From: CAYRXM01 sp964449465
GTDB lineage: Bacteria; Chloroflexota; Anaerolineae; JAFGEY01
Assembly: GCA_964449465.1 (NCBI GenBank)
Contig: CAYVBK010000020.1
Location: forward strand, 26,510-90,509
Direction of reading: 5' to 3'
DNA length: 64,000 bases
The position numbers were made by a program, and so were the translations under genes. Shown here one piece after another: positions 1 through 8,192 of the stretch. Each line of letters opens with the position of its first letter. The first letter of the stretch is position 1. The notes beneath the pieces were generated by a model, which had not been told where the DNA came from, did no database searches, and worked only from the letters and a program-made list of their open reading frames with translations.

Positions 1-2
1 TG

Positions 3-137
3 CGTCGCATCACTCTGGATGCCCACAACCGGGCCGAGTTGGAATTGGGCGATCAGGTCAAGCGCGCGGTGTTGATTGTCTCGGGGGCGACGCTCTGGAC
101 ATCGGAAGCGGCCCCTTATCGCATCGAGGTCAAATAG
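3..137 (+). CDS. C-terminal end of an unidentified, probably secreted protein (partial)
   Basis: An open frame enters from the left edge and ends at the TAG at 135-137, giving the last 44 residues of a protein. The tail alternates hydrophobic and polar residues (VLIVSGATLW, then APYRIEV), the beta-strand pattern seen at the C-terminus of large extracellular proteins of Chloroflexota, for example immune-inhibitor-A-like peptidases. That comparison is inference from pattern only, because no catalytic residues are in view. No start is visible. Confidence 0.5.
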   Translation, partial: RRITLDAHNRAELELGDQVKRAVLIVSGATLWTSEAAPYRIEVK

Positions 138-156
138 CGAGAGTGGTTTGCAAGCA

Positions 157-180
157 AGAGCGGCTTGCCCAGGCCGCTCT
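157..180. other. Perfect 8-bp hairpin between two genes
   Basis: AGAGCGGC at 157-164 and GCCGCTCT at 173-180 form a perfect stem with an 8-base loop. No T-run follows, so it is a weak candidate terminator for the upstream gene. It also argues against the TTG at 165 as the start of the next gene, since that codon would sit in the loop. Confidence 0.5.
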
Positions 181-194
181 TGGAAAAGTGTATC

Positions 195-1058
195 GTGAAA
201 AGATATTTACCGTATCTGGCATTGTTTTGTGGCATTTTGTGTCTCAGTTTGTCTTCGCTATTTGTGCGCTGGGCCGATGCGCCCGGCCCGGTCACGTCGT
301 TTTATCGGATGGCCCTGGGCGCCCTGATTTTGCTGCCGGCTTTTGGGCTGCATCGTCCAAGACAGGCCTTGCCGCCGCGATGGTACCTTTTGCCTGTTCT
401 GGCCGGCCTGTTTTCTGCCGCCGATCACGCAGTGTGGAGCACGGCCATTCAGCGCACGACCATTGCCAATGCCACCCTGCTGAACAACCTGGCCCCGATC
501 TGGGTGGCTCTGTTTGCCTGGCTGGTGTGGCGGCAGCGGTTGGACGGTCGGTTCTGGCTGGGGCTGGCGCTGGCCTGCGGCGGGGCATTGGGCGTGTTGG
601 GCAGTCGGTGGAGCCGGCCGACTCTTGGCGGCGATGTCTTGGGGCTGCTGTCGAGCCTGTTCTATGCCGGCTATTACCTGGTGGCGCAGCGCGCCCGCCG
701 TGCCCTCGACACGCTGACTTGTGTCTGGCTGGTGACGTGTGCCAGCGCGCTGGCGCTGCTGGCGGCTAATCTGCTGTGGGGTCATGCGTTGAGTGGCTAT
801 TCGGCGCCGACATGGATTTCGTTTGTGGGCGTAGCCCTGATCTCGCAGGTGATGGGCTATTTCTCCATCGGCTATGCGCTGGGGCATTTGCCGGCGGCGG
901 TGGTGGCTCCGACCATGATCGCCCAACCGGTGCTGACGGCTCTGCTGGCCATTCCTCTGGCCGGCGAGAATTTGGGGTTCTGGCAGGTTGTCGGCGGCGT
1001 TGGGGTACTGGCCGGCATTTTTCTGGTGGTGCGCAGCGAGCGCGGTTCGTCAACCTAG
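195..1058 (+). CDS. EamA/DMT-superfamily transporter
   Basis: The product is an integral membrane protein of 287 residues with about ten hydrophobic helices. This is the length and layout of the drug/metabolite transporter (EamA) family, with two repeats of five helices and a Pro/Gly-rich end to each repeat (for example APTMIAQPVLTALLAIPLAGE near residue 240). Members export amino acids, metabolites or drugs; the substrate cannot be read from sequence. I chose the GTG at 195, which has GGAA 11 bases upstream and begins KRYLPYLALF directly before the first helix. The in-frame TTG at 165 lies in a hairpin. The next gene starts 16 bp downstream, so the two may be cotranscribed. Confidence 0.8.
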   Translation: MKRYLPYLALFCGILCLSLSSLFVRWADAPGPVTSFYRMALGALILLPAFGLHRPRQALPPRWYLLPVLAGLFSAADHAVWSTAIQRTTIANATLLNNLAPIWVALFAWLVWRQRLDGRFWLGLALACGGALGVLGSRWSRPTLGGDVLGLLSSLFYAGYYLVAQRARRALDTLTCVWLVTCASALALLAANLLWGHALSGYSAPTWISFVGVALISQVMGYFSIGYALGHLPAAVVAPTMIAQPVLTALLAIPLAGENLGFWQVVGGVGVLAGIFLVVRSERGSST

Positions 1059-1074
1059 AGAAAGGGATGTATCT

Positions 1075-1965
1075 ATGCAGGTCTTGATGTGCGTTCCCAA
1101 TATCAGCGAGGGCCGCCGCCCGGAGGTGGTGGAGCAGGTGGTGGAGCAGGTGCGTCAGTCGGCGGGCGTGCGGCTGCTCAACTATTCCTCAGATGCCGAC
1201 CACAACCGTTCGGTGCTGACCTACCTGGGCGAGCCGGCGGCGGTGCTGCGGGCCACGCAGGCCATGTCGCTCAAGGCGTTCGAGTTGATTGATATGGCGC
1301 AACATCAGGGGGCGCATCCGCGCATCGGGGCGGTGGATGTGGTGCCGTTCGTGCCGGTGCGCGGCGTCAAAATGAAACGGGCGATTGACATTTCTCGTCA
1401 ATTTGGTGCATGGATCGGCGCGCTGGGCATACCGGTGTATTATTATGAAGAATCGGCCACACGGCCCGAGTGGACGCTTTTGCCCGACATTCGGCAGGGG
1501 CAGTATGAAGGGTTGGCGGCCAAATTGCAAGACCCGGCCTGGCAGCCAGACGAGGGCCCGGCGCAGTTTAATGTGCGCAGCGGCGCCCTGGTGACCGGAG
1601 CGCGACATCCGTTGGTGGCGTTCAATGTCAATTTGCGCACTACCGATCTAGCCCTGGCGCAGCGGATCGCTCAGGCGGTGCGACACATCAGTGGGGGCTA
1701 TCGCTATGTCCGCGCCCTGGGGATCGAACTCAAAGAGCAGGGGCTGGTGCAGGTTTCTATGAACATGACTTGCTATGAAAAGACGCCGCTGCCGCGCGTG
1801 CTGGAGACCATCCGCGCCGAAGCAGCTCGCTATGGCGTATTGGTGGCCGGCAGCGAGTTGATCGGGGCAGTGCCGCTGGGGGTGTTGGAGCAGGTGACGC
1901 GCTATTACCTTCAGGCGCACGATCTCCAATCGGAGCAGGTGATCGAGTTGTCGCTGATCGAGTAG
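1075..1965 (+). CDS. ftcD: Glutamate formimidoyltransferase
   Basis: This 296-residue protein matches the formiminotransferase part of FTCD: it opens with the family signature CVPNISEGR and carries both the N-terminal and C-terminal formiminotransferase subdomains, without the cyclodeaminase half found in animals. The enzyme moves the formimino group of N-formimino-glutamate (from histidine breakdown) to tetrahydrofolate in the cytoplasm. The ATG at 1075 is preceded by AAAGGGA; the open frame extends upstream to 988, but that part overlaps the transporter gene and does not resemble the family. No other hut genes are in the window. A ferredoxin gene follows 10 bp downstream. Confidence 0.9.
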   Translation: MQVLMCVPNISEGRRPEVVEQVVEQVRQSAGVRLLNYSSDADHNRSVLTYLGEPAAVLRATQAMSLKAFELIDMAQHQGAHPRIGAVDVVPFVPVRGVKMKRAIDISRQFGAWIGALGIPVYYYEESATRPEWTLLPDIRQGQYEGLAAKLQDPAWQPDEGPAQFNVRSGALVTGARHPLVAFNVNLRTTDLALAQRIAQAVRHISGGYRYVRALGIELKEQGLVQVSMNMTCYEKTPLPRVLETIRAEAARYGVLVAGSELIGAVPLGVLEQVTRYYLQAHDLQSEQVIELSLIE

Positions 1966-1975
1966 GGAGGGCAAG

Positions 1976-2389
1976 ATGCCAAAACGATTGTCGGTGGTGG
2001 ATGTGGATCGCTGTGTGGGTTGCCAATCTTGCATGTTTGCCTGCGCCCGGCGGCCTGGCGAGGGAGGCTTGGCCGGCTCGTGCATTGGCGTGCGCTCGGC
2101 CGGCGGCATTGCGCGGGGCTTTGTGGTGGTGGTGTGTCGCGCCTGCGCCGACCCGCCATGCGCTCGCGTTTGTCCCACCGATGCCTTGACTGTGCGCGAT
2201 GGCGGCGGGGTGCGTCTCAAGGCCGAACTGTGCATCGGCTGCGGCAATTGCCGCGAGGCCTGCCCGTTTGGGGCGGTGTTTTGGGAGCCGCATCAAAACA
2301 AGCCGCAAATTTGTGTGTATTGCGGCTATTGCGCCCGTTATTGTCCCTATGATGTGCTGGCGCACGAGGAGCAGGTGATCGGGGGCTAG
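1976..2389 (+). CDS. Ferredoxin-type protein with four [4Fe-4S] motifs
   Basis: The 137-residue protein contains four cysteine clusters in series: CVGCQSC..C near residue 13, CRACADPPC..C near 54, CIGCGNC..C near 80 and CVYCGYC..C near 109. The spacing is that of electron-transfer subunits of the DmsB/HycB/AOR-associated type, which pass electrons between a redox enzyme and the quinone or ferredoxin pool. GGGAGG lies 4-9 bases before the ATG. It follows ftcD directly, but no catalytic partner (molybdopterin or tungsten enzyme) is adjacent, so its partner must be elsewhere. A strong terminator follows. Confidence 0.85.
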   Translation: MPKRLSVVDVDRCVGCQSCMFACARRPGEGGLAGSCIGVRSAGGIARGFVVVVCRACADPPCARVCPTDALTVRDGGGVRLKAELCIGCGNCREACPFGAVFWEPHQNKPQICVYCGYCARYCPYDVLAHEEQVIGG

Positions 2390-2448
2390 TTTCACCCAGA
2401 CCCGGCAACGCGCTGTGGTCTGGTTCATCATCTCTATGTTCAATCAAG

Positions 2449-2480
2449 GGTCTGTCGGGTTCAACCCGACAGACCTTTTT
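2449..2480 (+). terminator. Intrinsic terminator after the ferredoxin gene
   Basis: GGTCTGTCGGGTT pairs with AACCCGACAGACC with almost no loop, and five T follow. It closes the plus-strand unit that starts with the transporter. Confidence 0.85.
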
Positions 2481-2496
2481 GTTTCAGTTGAATCCA

Positions 2497-2526
2497 AGAG
2501 TCTGGCACGCCCACGCGCCAGACTCT
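2497..2526 (-). terminator. Hairpin closing the glycosyltransferase operon (weak terminator)
   Basis: AGAGTCTGGC and GCCAGACTCT form a perfect 10-bp stem 30 bases beyond the stop of the minus-strand glycosyltransferase. There is no T-run on the minus side. The loop side (TGGCACGC) resembles hairpins at 34277 and 63866, so it may be one copy of a small repeat. Confidence 0.45.
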
Positions 2527-2556
2527 AGCGGAAGCACTACCGGACGCCGGATGTCT

Positions 2557-3744
2557 CTAGTGTGATGAGGGCGAGTATTGGGGCTTGCGGGCCGGGGCCA
2601 GTTTGCCGGGCGCAGGCCGATGGCGCGGCTTGAAGGTCTGTATTGTCTGCGCATAGTCAGCGAGGAGGCCATCGAGGATGCGCGGCCAGGTCTGGGTTTC
2701 GGCCCAACGGCGGGCATTGAGGCCCAACTGTTGGGTCAGCGCAGGGTTAGACACCAGATGTCGCACCCGGGCGATCATATCATCCACCCGGTCGGCATCG
2801 CACAAAAAGCCGTTTTCGCCGCTGGCGATATGGTCTACCGGGCCGCCCGAATTGACGGCCACAACCGGCAGGCCGGAGGCCATCGCTTCCAGCACCACAT
2901 TGCCGAACGTTTCGTTGGCCGATGGAAAGACAAACAGGTCGGCGGCGGCATAGGCGCAGGCCAGGTCGTGTCCCTTGAGATAGCCGGCCAAGACGGTGGG
3001 TGTGCCGGCGAACAGGGCTTCCAGTTCGGGGCGCGCCGGCCCGTCGCCGACCAGGGCCAGGCGAACGTTGGGGACGGCGTCCAATACGTGGCGCAGCCAG
3101 TCTATGCGCTTTTCGGCGGCTAGTCGACCGGCATAGAGCAGCAGGGGCAGTTCGGTTTGCCCGCCGCACAGCCGCTGCCGCCATTCCTCGCTGCGGCGAC
3201 GGGGGTTGAACCGCTCTGTGTCTACGCCGCGCCCCCAGATGCGCACGCGCTGAAATCCCTGCGCCATCAGTTGTTTTTGGGTAAAAGGTGAGGGACACAG
3301 GTTGAGATCGGCCTGGTTGTGCAGCCAGCGAAAATAGGCCCACAGCGGGTTACGCAAAAAAGGCAGCCTATACTGTTGGGCATATCCGGGAATGTCGGTG
3401 TGGTACGAGGCGACGACCGGCGTGTTGAGGCGGCAGGCATGGCGCAGGCCGGCCAATCCCAGAACGGCCGGATTGACCAGGTGGATCAGGTCGGGGCGAA
3501 ACGCGGCCAACTGTCGGTGAACATTGGCCCATGGAAAAGCCAGCTTGAGGCTGGGGTAGAGCGGAAAGGTGAATCCGGGCAGCCCGACGATGGGAGTTTG
3601 GGCATAAACGGCCGGCCCGCCGCGCGGCGCAAACATCAGGCTGGAATGGCCGGCGATGGCCAGGTGTTCGAGCAGATAACACAGGGTGTTGGTGACGCCG
3701 TCCCACTTGGGTAAAAACGTTTCGGTAAAAATGGCAATGCGCAT
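2557..3744 (-). CDS. GT4-family glycosyltransferase (MgtA/SqdX-like)
   Basis: The 395-residue protein has the GT-B fold pattern. The N-terminus MRIAIFTETFLPKWDGV matches the alpha-mannosyl/sulfoquinovosyl transferases that glycosylate membrane lipids. The C-terminal nucleotide-sugar half shows LLYAGRLAAEKR near residue 205 and the EX7E motif in ETFGNVVLEAM near residue 285. It probably acts at the inner face of the membrane. GAGGAG lies before the ATG. It starts 9 bp after the metallophosphoesterase gene and is surely cotranscribed with it. Pho-box-like repeats upstream of that operon suggest induction by low phosphate, which would fit making phosphorus-free glycolipids. That role is inference. 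The last ~25 residues are basic and disordered. Confidence 0.8.
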   Translation of the reverse strand: MRIAIFTETFLPKWDGVTNTLCYLLEHLAIAGHSSLMFAPRGGPAVYAQTPIVGLPGFTFPLYPSLKLAFPWANVHRQLAAFRPDLIHLVNPAVLGLAGLRHACRLNTPVVASYHTDIPGYAQQYRLPFLRNPLWAYFRWLHNQADLNLCPSPFTQKQLMAQGFQRVRIWGRGVDTERFNPRRRSEEWRQRLCGGQTELPLLLYAGRLAAEKRIDWLRHVLDAVPNVRLALVGDGPARPELEALFAGTPTVLAGYLKGHDLACAYAAADLFVFPSANETFGNVVLEAMASGLPVVAVNSGGPVDHIASGENGFLCDADRVDDMIARVRHLVSNPALTQQLGLNARRWAETQTWPRILDGLLADYAQTIQTFKPRHRPAPGKLAPARKPQYSPSSH

Positions 3745-3753
3745 AGCCGCTCC

Positions 3754-4707
3754 TCAGGCACAAGATAGCAGGTTCAGCGGGCATGGTCGGCCCGTATGAT
3801 GATATTGGACGCTTTTTCCGTTGATAGACCATTGGATCGGTATGAGGCAGCCGTTTTCAATCTCGATGCCGGTGATCTGGCCGGGCATGACACAGTTACC
3901 GGTGTTGAAATAGGGCGGCATGCCGGGGGCGGTGGCGACCGGGCGGTGTGTGTGTCCGCAGATGATCATTTGCCGGCGCCGCTTGACCCATTCGATGAGG
4001 CGGTGTTCGATTTTGAGCTTGTGCGTCTCGATGCAGGTGACGATCTGCTGCTCCAGGCGAGAGCGTTTGGGGCGGTCGGCGGTCCAGAGATACCCTTGCG
4101 CTAGGCCCAACAGCAAAACCGGCTTCCAAAGAGCGCGCACGGTCAGGCGGCTCCAGGTGGCCATGCTGTCATTGTTACGGTCGGCCTGATGTCCGTGTAG
4201 CACAAAAATCTGCTGCCCGGTTTGGGCATGCTTCAAGATCAGCCCTTCGCGGGCCAGCAGCCCGCCCTTGTCTACCTGGCTAGAGCCGCTGATCTGAATG
4301 TCGTGATTGCCCAAGAGCAAATGCAATCGTTCCTGGAGATGCAGGCGATGGAACAACTCGTGGACGCGAGGGTGAGCGCGCTGCACCGTCTCAAAACGGC
4401 GGTTTTGCCACAGTTCATCTCCGTCTCCGGCTTCAACGTAGGTAAATCCACGTTGTTCATATCGGCGCATGGCATAGAGAAACAGGTTTTCGTTGGGGGC
4501 AAATGCGTCGGCACGGCTCTGGTCGCCACGGTGACAATCGCTGAACAGGACAATGCGGCTGGTATCGTCAAAAGGAATCGCCGGCGCGGCGGCAAAAACC
4601 TGATCGAGCCTTTGATGCGCCAGCCGGCCGGCCTCCTCGCGACGGTGGGCAACGTCTGAGCGAGGCCGATTTTGCAGGGCAACATTCAAGCGAATGGCTT
4701 GGGTCAT
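3754..4707 (-). CDS. Calcineurin-like metallophosphoesterase
   Basis: All five metal-binding blocks of the family are present in order in this 317-residue protein: FSDCHRGD near residue 54, GDGDE near 93, GNHD near 131, LHGH near 168 and CGHTH near 248. The family hydrolyses phosphomono- or phosphodiesters with two metal ions; the exact substrate is unknown, and LpxH-like lipid or UDP-sugar hydrolases are possible. The ATG at 4707 has GAGGAG nine bases upstream; the in-frame ATG at 4737 has no such site. It is the first gene of a two-gene operon with the glycosyltransferase and faces away from a phosphate-sensing kinase across a region with two operator arrays. Confidence 0.8.
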   Translation of the reverse strand: MTQAIRLNVALQNRPRSDVAHRREEAGRLAHQRLDQVFAAAPAIPFDDTSRIVLFSDCHRGDQSRADAFAPNENLFLYAMRRYEQRGFTYVEAGDGDELWQNRRFETVQRAHPRVHELFHRLHLQERLHLLLGNHDIQISGSSQVDKGGLLAREGLILKHAQTGQQIFVLHGHQADRNNDSMATWSRLTVRALWKPVLLLGLAQGYLWTADRPKRSRLEQQIVTCIETHKLKIEHRLIEWVKRRRQMIICGHTHRPVATAPGMPPYFNTGNCVMPGQITGIEIENGCLIPIQWSINGKSVQYHHTGRPCPLNLLSCA

Positions 4708-4759
4708 TTGATCTGCTCCTCTGTTTTTTTCTGTCACCGGTCAGTATATCCCGATCAGA

Positions 4760-4798
4760 TTAACCCAACGTTATCGTTCTTTTAACATCGGGTAAAAT
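4760..4798. promoter_or_regulatory. Pho-box-like operator array 1 (11-bp period)
   Basis: TTAACC at 4760, TTATCG at 4771, TTAACA at 4782 and a weaker TAAAAT at 4793 repeat every 11 bp. PhoB and PhoP dimers bind direct TTAACA/TGTCA-type repeats with this spacing. The array is about 55 bp from the metallophosphoesterase start, so it may serve that minus-strand operon. Confidence 0.6.
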
Positions 4799-4816
4799 TT
4801 TGGGCCGGGCAAAATG

Positions 4817-4855
4817 TTAACCTGCTCTTAATCAAAAGTTAAACAAGGGTTAATT
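4817..4855 (+). promoter_or_regulatory. Pho-box-like operator array 2 (11-bp period)
   Basis: TTAACC at 4817, TTAATC at 4828, TTAAAC at 4839 and TTAATT at 4850 are spaced exactly 11 bp apart, about 70 bp before the ATG of the sensor kinase. The period and consensus equal those at 9924-9962 before pstS. This is a likely binding site of the PhoB-type regulator encoded at 9105, giving autoregulation of the locus. Confidence 0.7.
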
Positions 4856-4925
4856 CAAGTATGGCATGATCATATTCGAAAGGTTTGGGGGGGCTGCCTT
4901 GGTTTTTTCCCCAGGAGAGTGTGGA

Positions 4926-7253
4926 ATGTGGTCCAGGTTGTGGGTGGGGGCGAGGCGTCGCCTGAGTCCCCGTACATTGCAGGCTAAAATTTTATGGCCG
5001 TTGATCGGCTTGATGGTGTTATCGCTGTTGGGCAGCACGCTGGCTTTTGCCATCGGTACGGCATGGACGCGCAATCAACTGGTGGCCGATCAGGTTTCGG
5101 CCGACGCCGGGCAGGTGACGGCGGTCTTGAATACCCGTGTTGGCGCGGTGGCCTCGGCGGCGCGACTGCTGGCCAACGATCCGATGATTCTGCCGGTGAT
5201 TGACATAGATACGGTGGAAACGATGGGGCAGATCAACAGCCGGGCGGTGGTGGTGCGAGACCGTTTTGACCTGCACCTGGTGCAAATTTCCAACCGGCAG
5301 GGCGAGGGGCGGGTAAATCTGGTGGTGTCGAGCCTGTATCGCGAGACGGCGCTGTTCAAATACATCCGGGCCGGCGAATCGCTGGTGCGCTGGGTGGATG
5401 GGCGGCTGCTTTTTCTCTGTCGCGCCGACATGCCCGATGGCGTTGGATCGGTCATTGTGGGGCTGGATATGGCCGACGAGTTGAATCACCTGGCTCAGAC
5501 CTATCGCCTGTCTACCGATTTGGGGATGACGGTCGGCAGCAACTCGGTGGGTGTCGAGGTGGAACAGGGGAGACGAGACCGTTATGTCCGGCAAGTTTCT
5601 ATGACATTGGGGCAAACTCCGGTCGAGTTGACCCTGGTGCGCTCAACCGCTGATACGGTGCGAGTCACTCAGGCTGGTTTGTTGATCATGATTTTCAGCA
5701 CGTTGATGACCCTGGCCATGTTGACCGGGTTGGGCATGTTGCTGACCCGGTCGCTGGCGCGGCCGGTGCATACGCTGGCCATTGCCGCCGAAAAGCTGGC
5801 GCGGGGCAATCTGAATTGCCGGGTCAGTCTGCCGGTGAGCAACCGTCTGCTGGCGATTGGGCGGGATGATGAGATCGGCGTGCTGGCAGCGACGTTTAAT
5901 CACATGATTGGTGAATTGAGCATCTTGTATGATCACCTGGAAGACAAAGTGCGAGAGCGCACCCAGGCTTTGACCATTGCCTCGCAAATCGCCCGGGCGA
6001 TTTCGGCCAGCCTCGATCTGGATCAAATTCTCCAATTGTCCACCCGTCTCATTCAAGAACGTCTCGATCTGTACCATGTGGCCCTCTTTTTAATAGACGC
6101 AGAGGCCGATGCGTTGGTGATGCGGGCGGCTGCCGGTCAGGAGGGCATTTGGCGGATGGAGCGGCAGTTTACCATTCCCTGCGCTTCGGGTTCGATTATC
6201 GGCCAGGCTGCTGCCGGGTATGAACCGGCGATCATTCAAGACATCAGCGCCAGACCGGGGCTGTTCGATCAAGCGATTCTGCTCCAGGCGCGCTCGGCGG
6301 CGGCCGTTCCGTTGATGTTGGGTCGCGAGGCGATCGGCGTGCTGGATGTGCAGAGTGTCACGGCAGATGTTTTTACGCCTGACCGGGTGCACTTGTTGAC
6401 CGCCCTGGCCGATCAGATTGCCATCGGCATCCACAACGCCCGCCTGTATGCGGTGCAGCGCGAAATGGCCGAGCATCTGACCGAGATGGATCGGGTCAAA
6501 AATCAGTTTTTGACCGTGATCAGCCACGAGCTGCGCACTCCGCTCAACTCGATTCTGGGCTTTTCCAAATTGATGCTCAAAGGGGTAAACGGGCTGTTGA
6601 ATGACACCCAGCAGCAAGATATGCAAATGATTTACCAGTCGGGGCAGCACTTGATGTCGCTGATCAACGACCTGCTCGACCTGTCCAAGATCAATGCCGG
6701 CAAGATGGAATTTAATCCCGAGCCGGTAGATGTGGCTATATTGATTCGTGACGTGTTGGGCGCATCACAGGTGTTGATTCAAGACCGTTCTATTGTGCTG
6801 GAGAGCGTGACCGACCCGGACCTGCCGATCATTGATGCAGATCAGCGTCGCTTGCGGCAGATTTTGCTCAATCTCGTTTCTAATGCCATCAAGTTTACGC
6901 CGCGCGGACGGGTGGTAGTGCGTGCTTGTCGCCTCGATGCGGTGGCGCCGGGTATGGAGCAGGTCAGTTCGTTCATCCAGATCAGCGTGTCCGATACCGG
7001 CATCGGCATTCCCTCGGCCAAGCTGGATGCTATTTTTGAAGAGTTTACTCAGGTGGATGACTCGGCCAGCCGTCGCTATCAGGGTGCCGGGTTGGGTCTG
7101 CCGATCACCAAGAAACTGGTGGAAATGCACGGGGGGCAGATTTGGGTGGAAAGCAAGGTAGGGCAGGGGTCCACATTTACTTTTACTCTGCCTGTGGTTC
7201 AATCTACCTGGCCATGGATGGAAAACTCTCAAAAGGAGTCCAGTTATGCGTAA
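4926..7253 (+). CDS. Membrane sensor histidine kinase (PhoR-like role), HAMP-GAF-HisKA-HATPase
   Basis: The 775-residue protein has a transmembrane helix at about 22-46, an external sensor region of ~200 residues, a second helix at about 250-272, a HAMP linker, a GAF domain at about 361-510, the phospho-acceptor histidine in ISHELRTPLNS near 533, and ATPase boxes NLVSNAIKF, DTGIGIP and GAGLGLPI near 648, 689 and 720. AGGAGAG lies six bases before the ATG at 4926; the in-frame ATG at 4866 lacks a site. It overlaps the next gene by 8 bp and lies upstream of surE and a PhoB-type regulator, so it is probably the phosphate-starvation kinase. Unlike classical PhoR it has a large external domain and no visible PAS domain. 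Confidence 0.85.
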   Translation: MWSRLWVGARRRLSPRTLQAKILWPLIGLMVLSLLGSTLAFAIGTAWTRNQLVADQVSADAGQVTAVLNTRVGAVASAARLLANDPMILPVIDIDTVETMGQINSRAVVVRDRFDLHLVQISNRQGEGRVNLVVSSLYRETALFKYIRAGESLVRWVDGRLLFLCRADMPDGVGSVIVGLDMADELNHLAQTYRLSTDLGMTVGSNSVGVEVEQGRRDRYVRQVSMTLGQTPVELTLVRSTADTVRVTQAGLLIMIFSTLMTLAMLTGLGMLLTRSLARPVHTLAIAAEKLARGNLNCRVSLPVSNRLLAIGRDDEIGVLAATFNHMIGELSILYDHLEDKVRERTQALTIASQIARAISASLDLDQILQLSTRLIQERLDLYHVALFLIDAEADALVMRAAAGQEGIWRMERQFTIPCASGSIIGQAAAGYEPAIIQDISARPGLFDQAILLQARSAAAVPLMLGREAIGVLDVQSVTADVFTPDRVHLLTALADQIAIGIHNARLYAVQREMAEHLTEMDRVKNQFLTVISHELRTPLNSILGFSKLMLKGVNGLLNDTQQQDMQMIYQSGQHLMSLINDLLDLSKINAGKMEFNPEPVDVAILIRDVLGASQVLIQDRSIVLESVTDPDLPIIDADQRRLRQILLNLVSNAIKFTPRGRVVVRACRLDAVAPGMEQVSSFIQISVSDTGIGIPSAKLDAIFEEFTQVDDSASRRYQGAGLGLPITKKLVEMHGGQIWVESKVGQGSTFTFTLPVVQSTWPWMENSQKESSYA

Positions 7254-8088
7254 ATTGAGTCAGATTCTGATGTGGCTGGGTGTGCTGTTGCTGGTGGCAT
7301 GCGCCGGCAAAACGGCGCCGGCCTCGCCAACGCAGGCCTTGCCGACGGCGACGCCGCTGTCCGGGCGGATCACGTTTGCCGGCAGCACCACCGTGCAGCC
7401 GTTGGCCGACAGGCTGAGCCAGATTTTTCAGGGGCAGCACCCCGATGTGCAGTTTAGCATCGCTGCCGGCGGCAGCACGGTGGGCATTCAGGCCATTCAC
7501 GATGGCACGGTAGACATTGGCATGGCCTCGCGGCATCTCAAGCCCGAAGAAGCGACCGGCATCGAGCAGCATCAGATTGCCTGGGATGTGCTGGCGGTGG
7601 TGGTGCATCCGTCCAATCCGGTGCAAAACCTCAGCAGCGAGCAGTTGCGCGACATTTATTTGGGGCATATCGTCAACTGGCGCGAGGTGGGCGGCGCCGA
7701 CCTGCCCATTGTGGTGGTGGCGCGCGACCAAAATTCGGGCACGCGCGGCGCCTTTGATGAACTGGTGTTGGGTAAGCAAGAGCCGGCCGTGCCGGGCCTG
7801 ATCAAGGCGCTTACGGCCGGCGATATGGCGGCGGCGGTAGCCGGTGAGGCGGGGGCCATCGGCTATGTGGGCTTTGGCAATATCGAACCGACGCTCAAGG
7901 TGATTGCTATAGATGATGTGCTGCCTACCGAGCAAAATGCGCGTAGCGGCAGCTATAAATTGATGCGCCCGCTCCTTTTGCTCACCGGGCCGCTGACTCA
8001 ACCGTTGGCATTGCAGTTTGTCGAGTTTGCTTTGAGCGAGACGGGGCAACGCACCGTGAGCGAAAACGGTTGGACGCCGGTCAAATAA
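7246..8088 (+). CDS. PstS-like phosphate-binding lipoprotein (first copy)
   Basis: The 280-residue protein begins with a lipoprotein signal ending VACAG (lipid-modified Cys19). The mature part has the PstS ligand loops: FAGSTTVQPLADRLS near 45, GGSTVGIQAI near 72, DIGMASRHL near 89 and DQNSGTRGAFDELV near 164. It binds phosphate outside the membrane. Its ATG lies inside the end of the kinase gene (ATGCGTAA, 8-bp overlap) with AAAAGGAG upstream, so the two are translationally coupled. A second pstS at 10056 heads the transporter operon. This copy may therefore present phosphate to the kinase rather than to the ABC transporter; that is inference. Confidence 0.85.
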   Translation: MRKLSQILMWLGVLLLVACAGKTAPASPTQALPTATPLSGRITFAGSTTVQPLADRLSQIFQGQHPDVQFSIAAGGSTVGIQAIHDGTVDIGMASRHLKPEEATGIEQHQIAWDVLAVVVHPSNPVQNLSSEQLRDIYLGHIVNWREVGGADLPIVVVARDQNSGTRGAFDELVLGKQEPAVPGLIKALTAGDMAAAVAGEAGAIGYVGFGNIEPTLKVIAIDDVLPTEQNARSGSYKLMRPLLLLTGPLTQPLALQFVEFALSETGQRTVSENGWTPVK

Positions 8089-8111
8089 TAGCTTTTTGAG
8101 GAGAACATGGT

Positions 8112-8179
8112 TTGGGCAAAACGTTGGTTGAGCGCATTCGAGAGAATGCCGTCGAAACCAATGTTTGGGCATTAAACAG
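8112..8179. repeat. Short palindromic repeat, copy 1 (GGTTGAG..TCGAAACC family)
   Basis: The first 22 bases (8112-8133) are identical to 47931-47952. Both copies continue into a TCGAAACC or CCGAAACC segment followed by ATTTTGGCAT-like sequence, so each forms an imperfect hairpin. It fills the gap between the PstS-like gene and surE. Confidence 0.6.
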
Positions 8180-8192
8180 GAGAAAAAAAAAG

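Noticed and set aside
8112..8192. Longer start for surE
   Set aside because: The segment is a palindromic repeat shared with 47931, and SurE proteins start next to the LVTNDDG motif.
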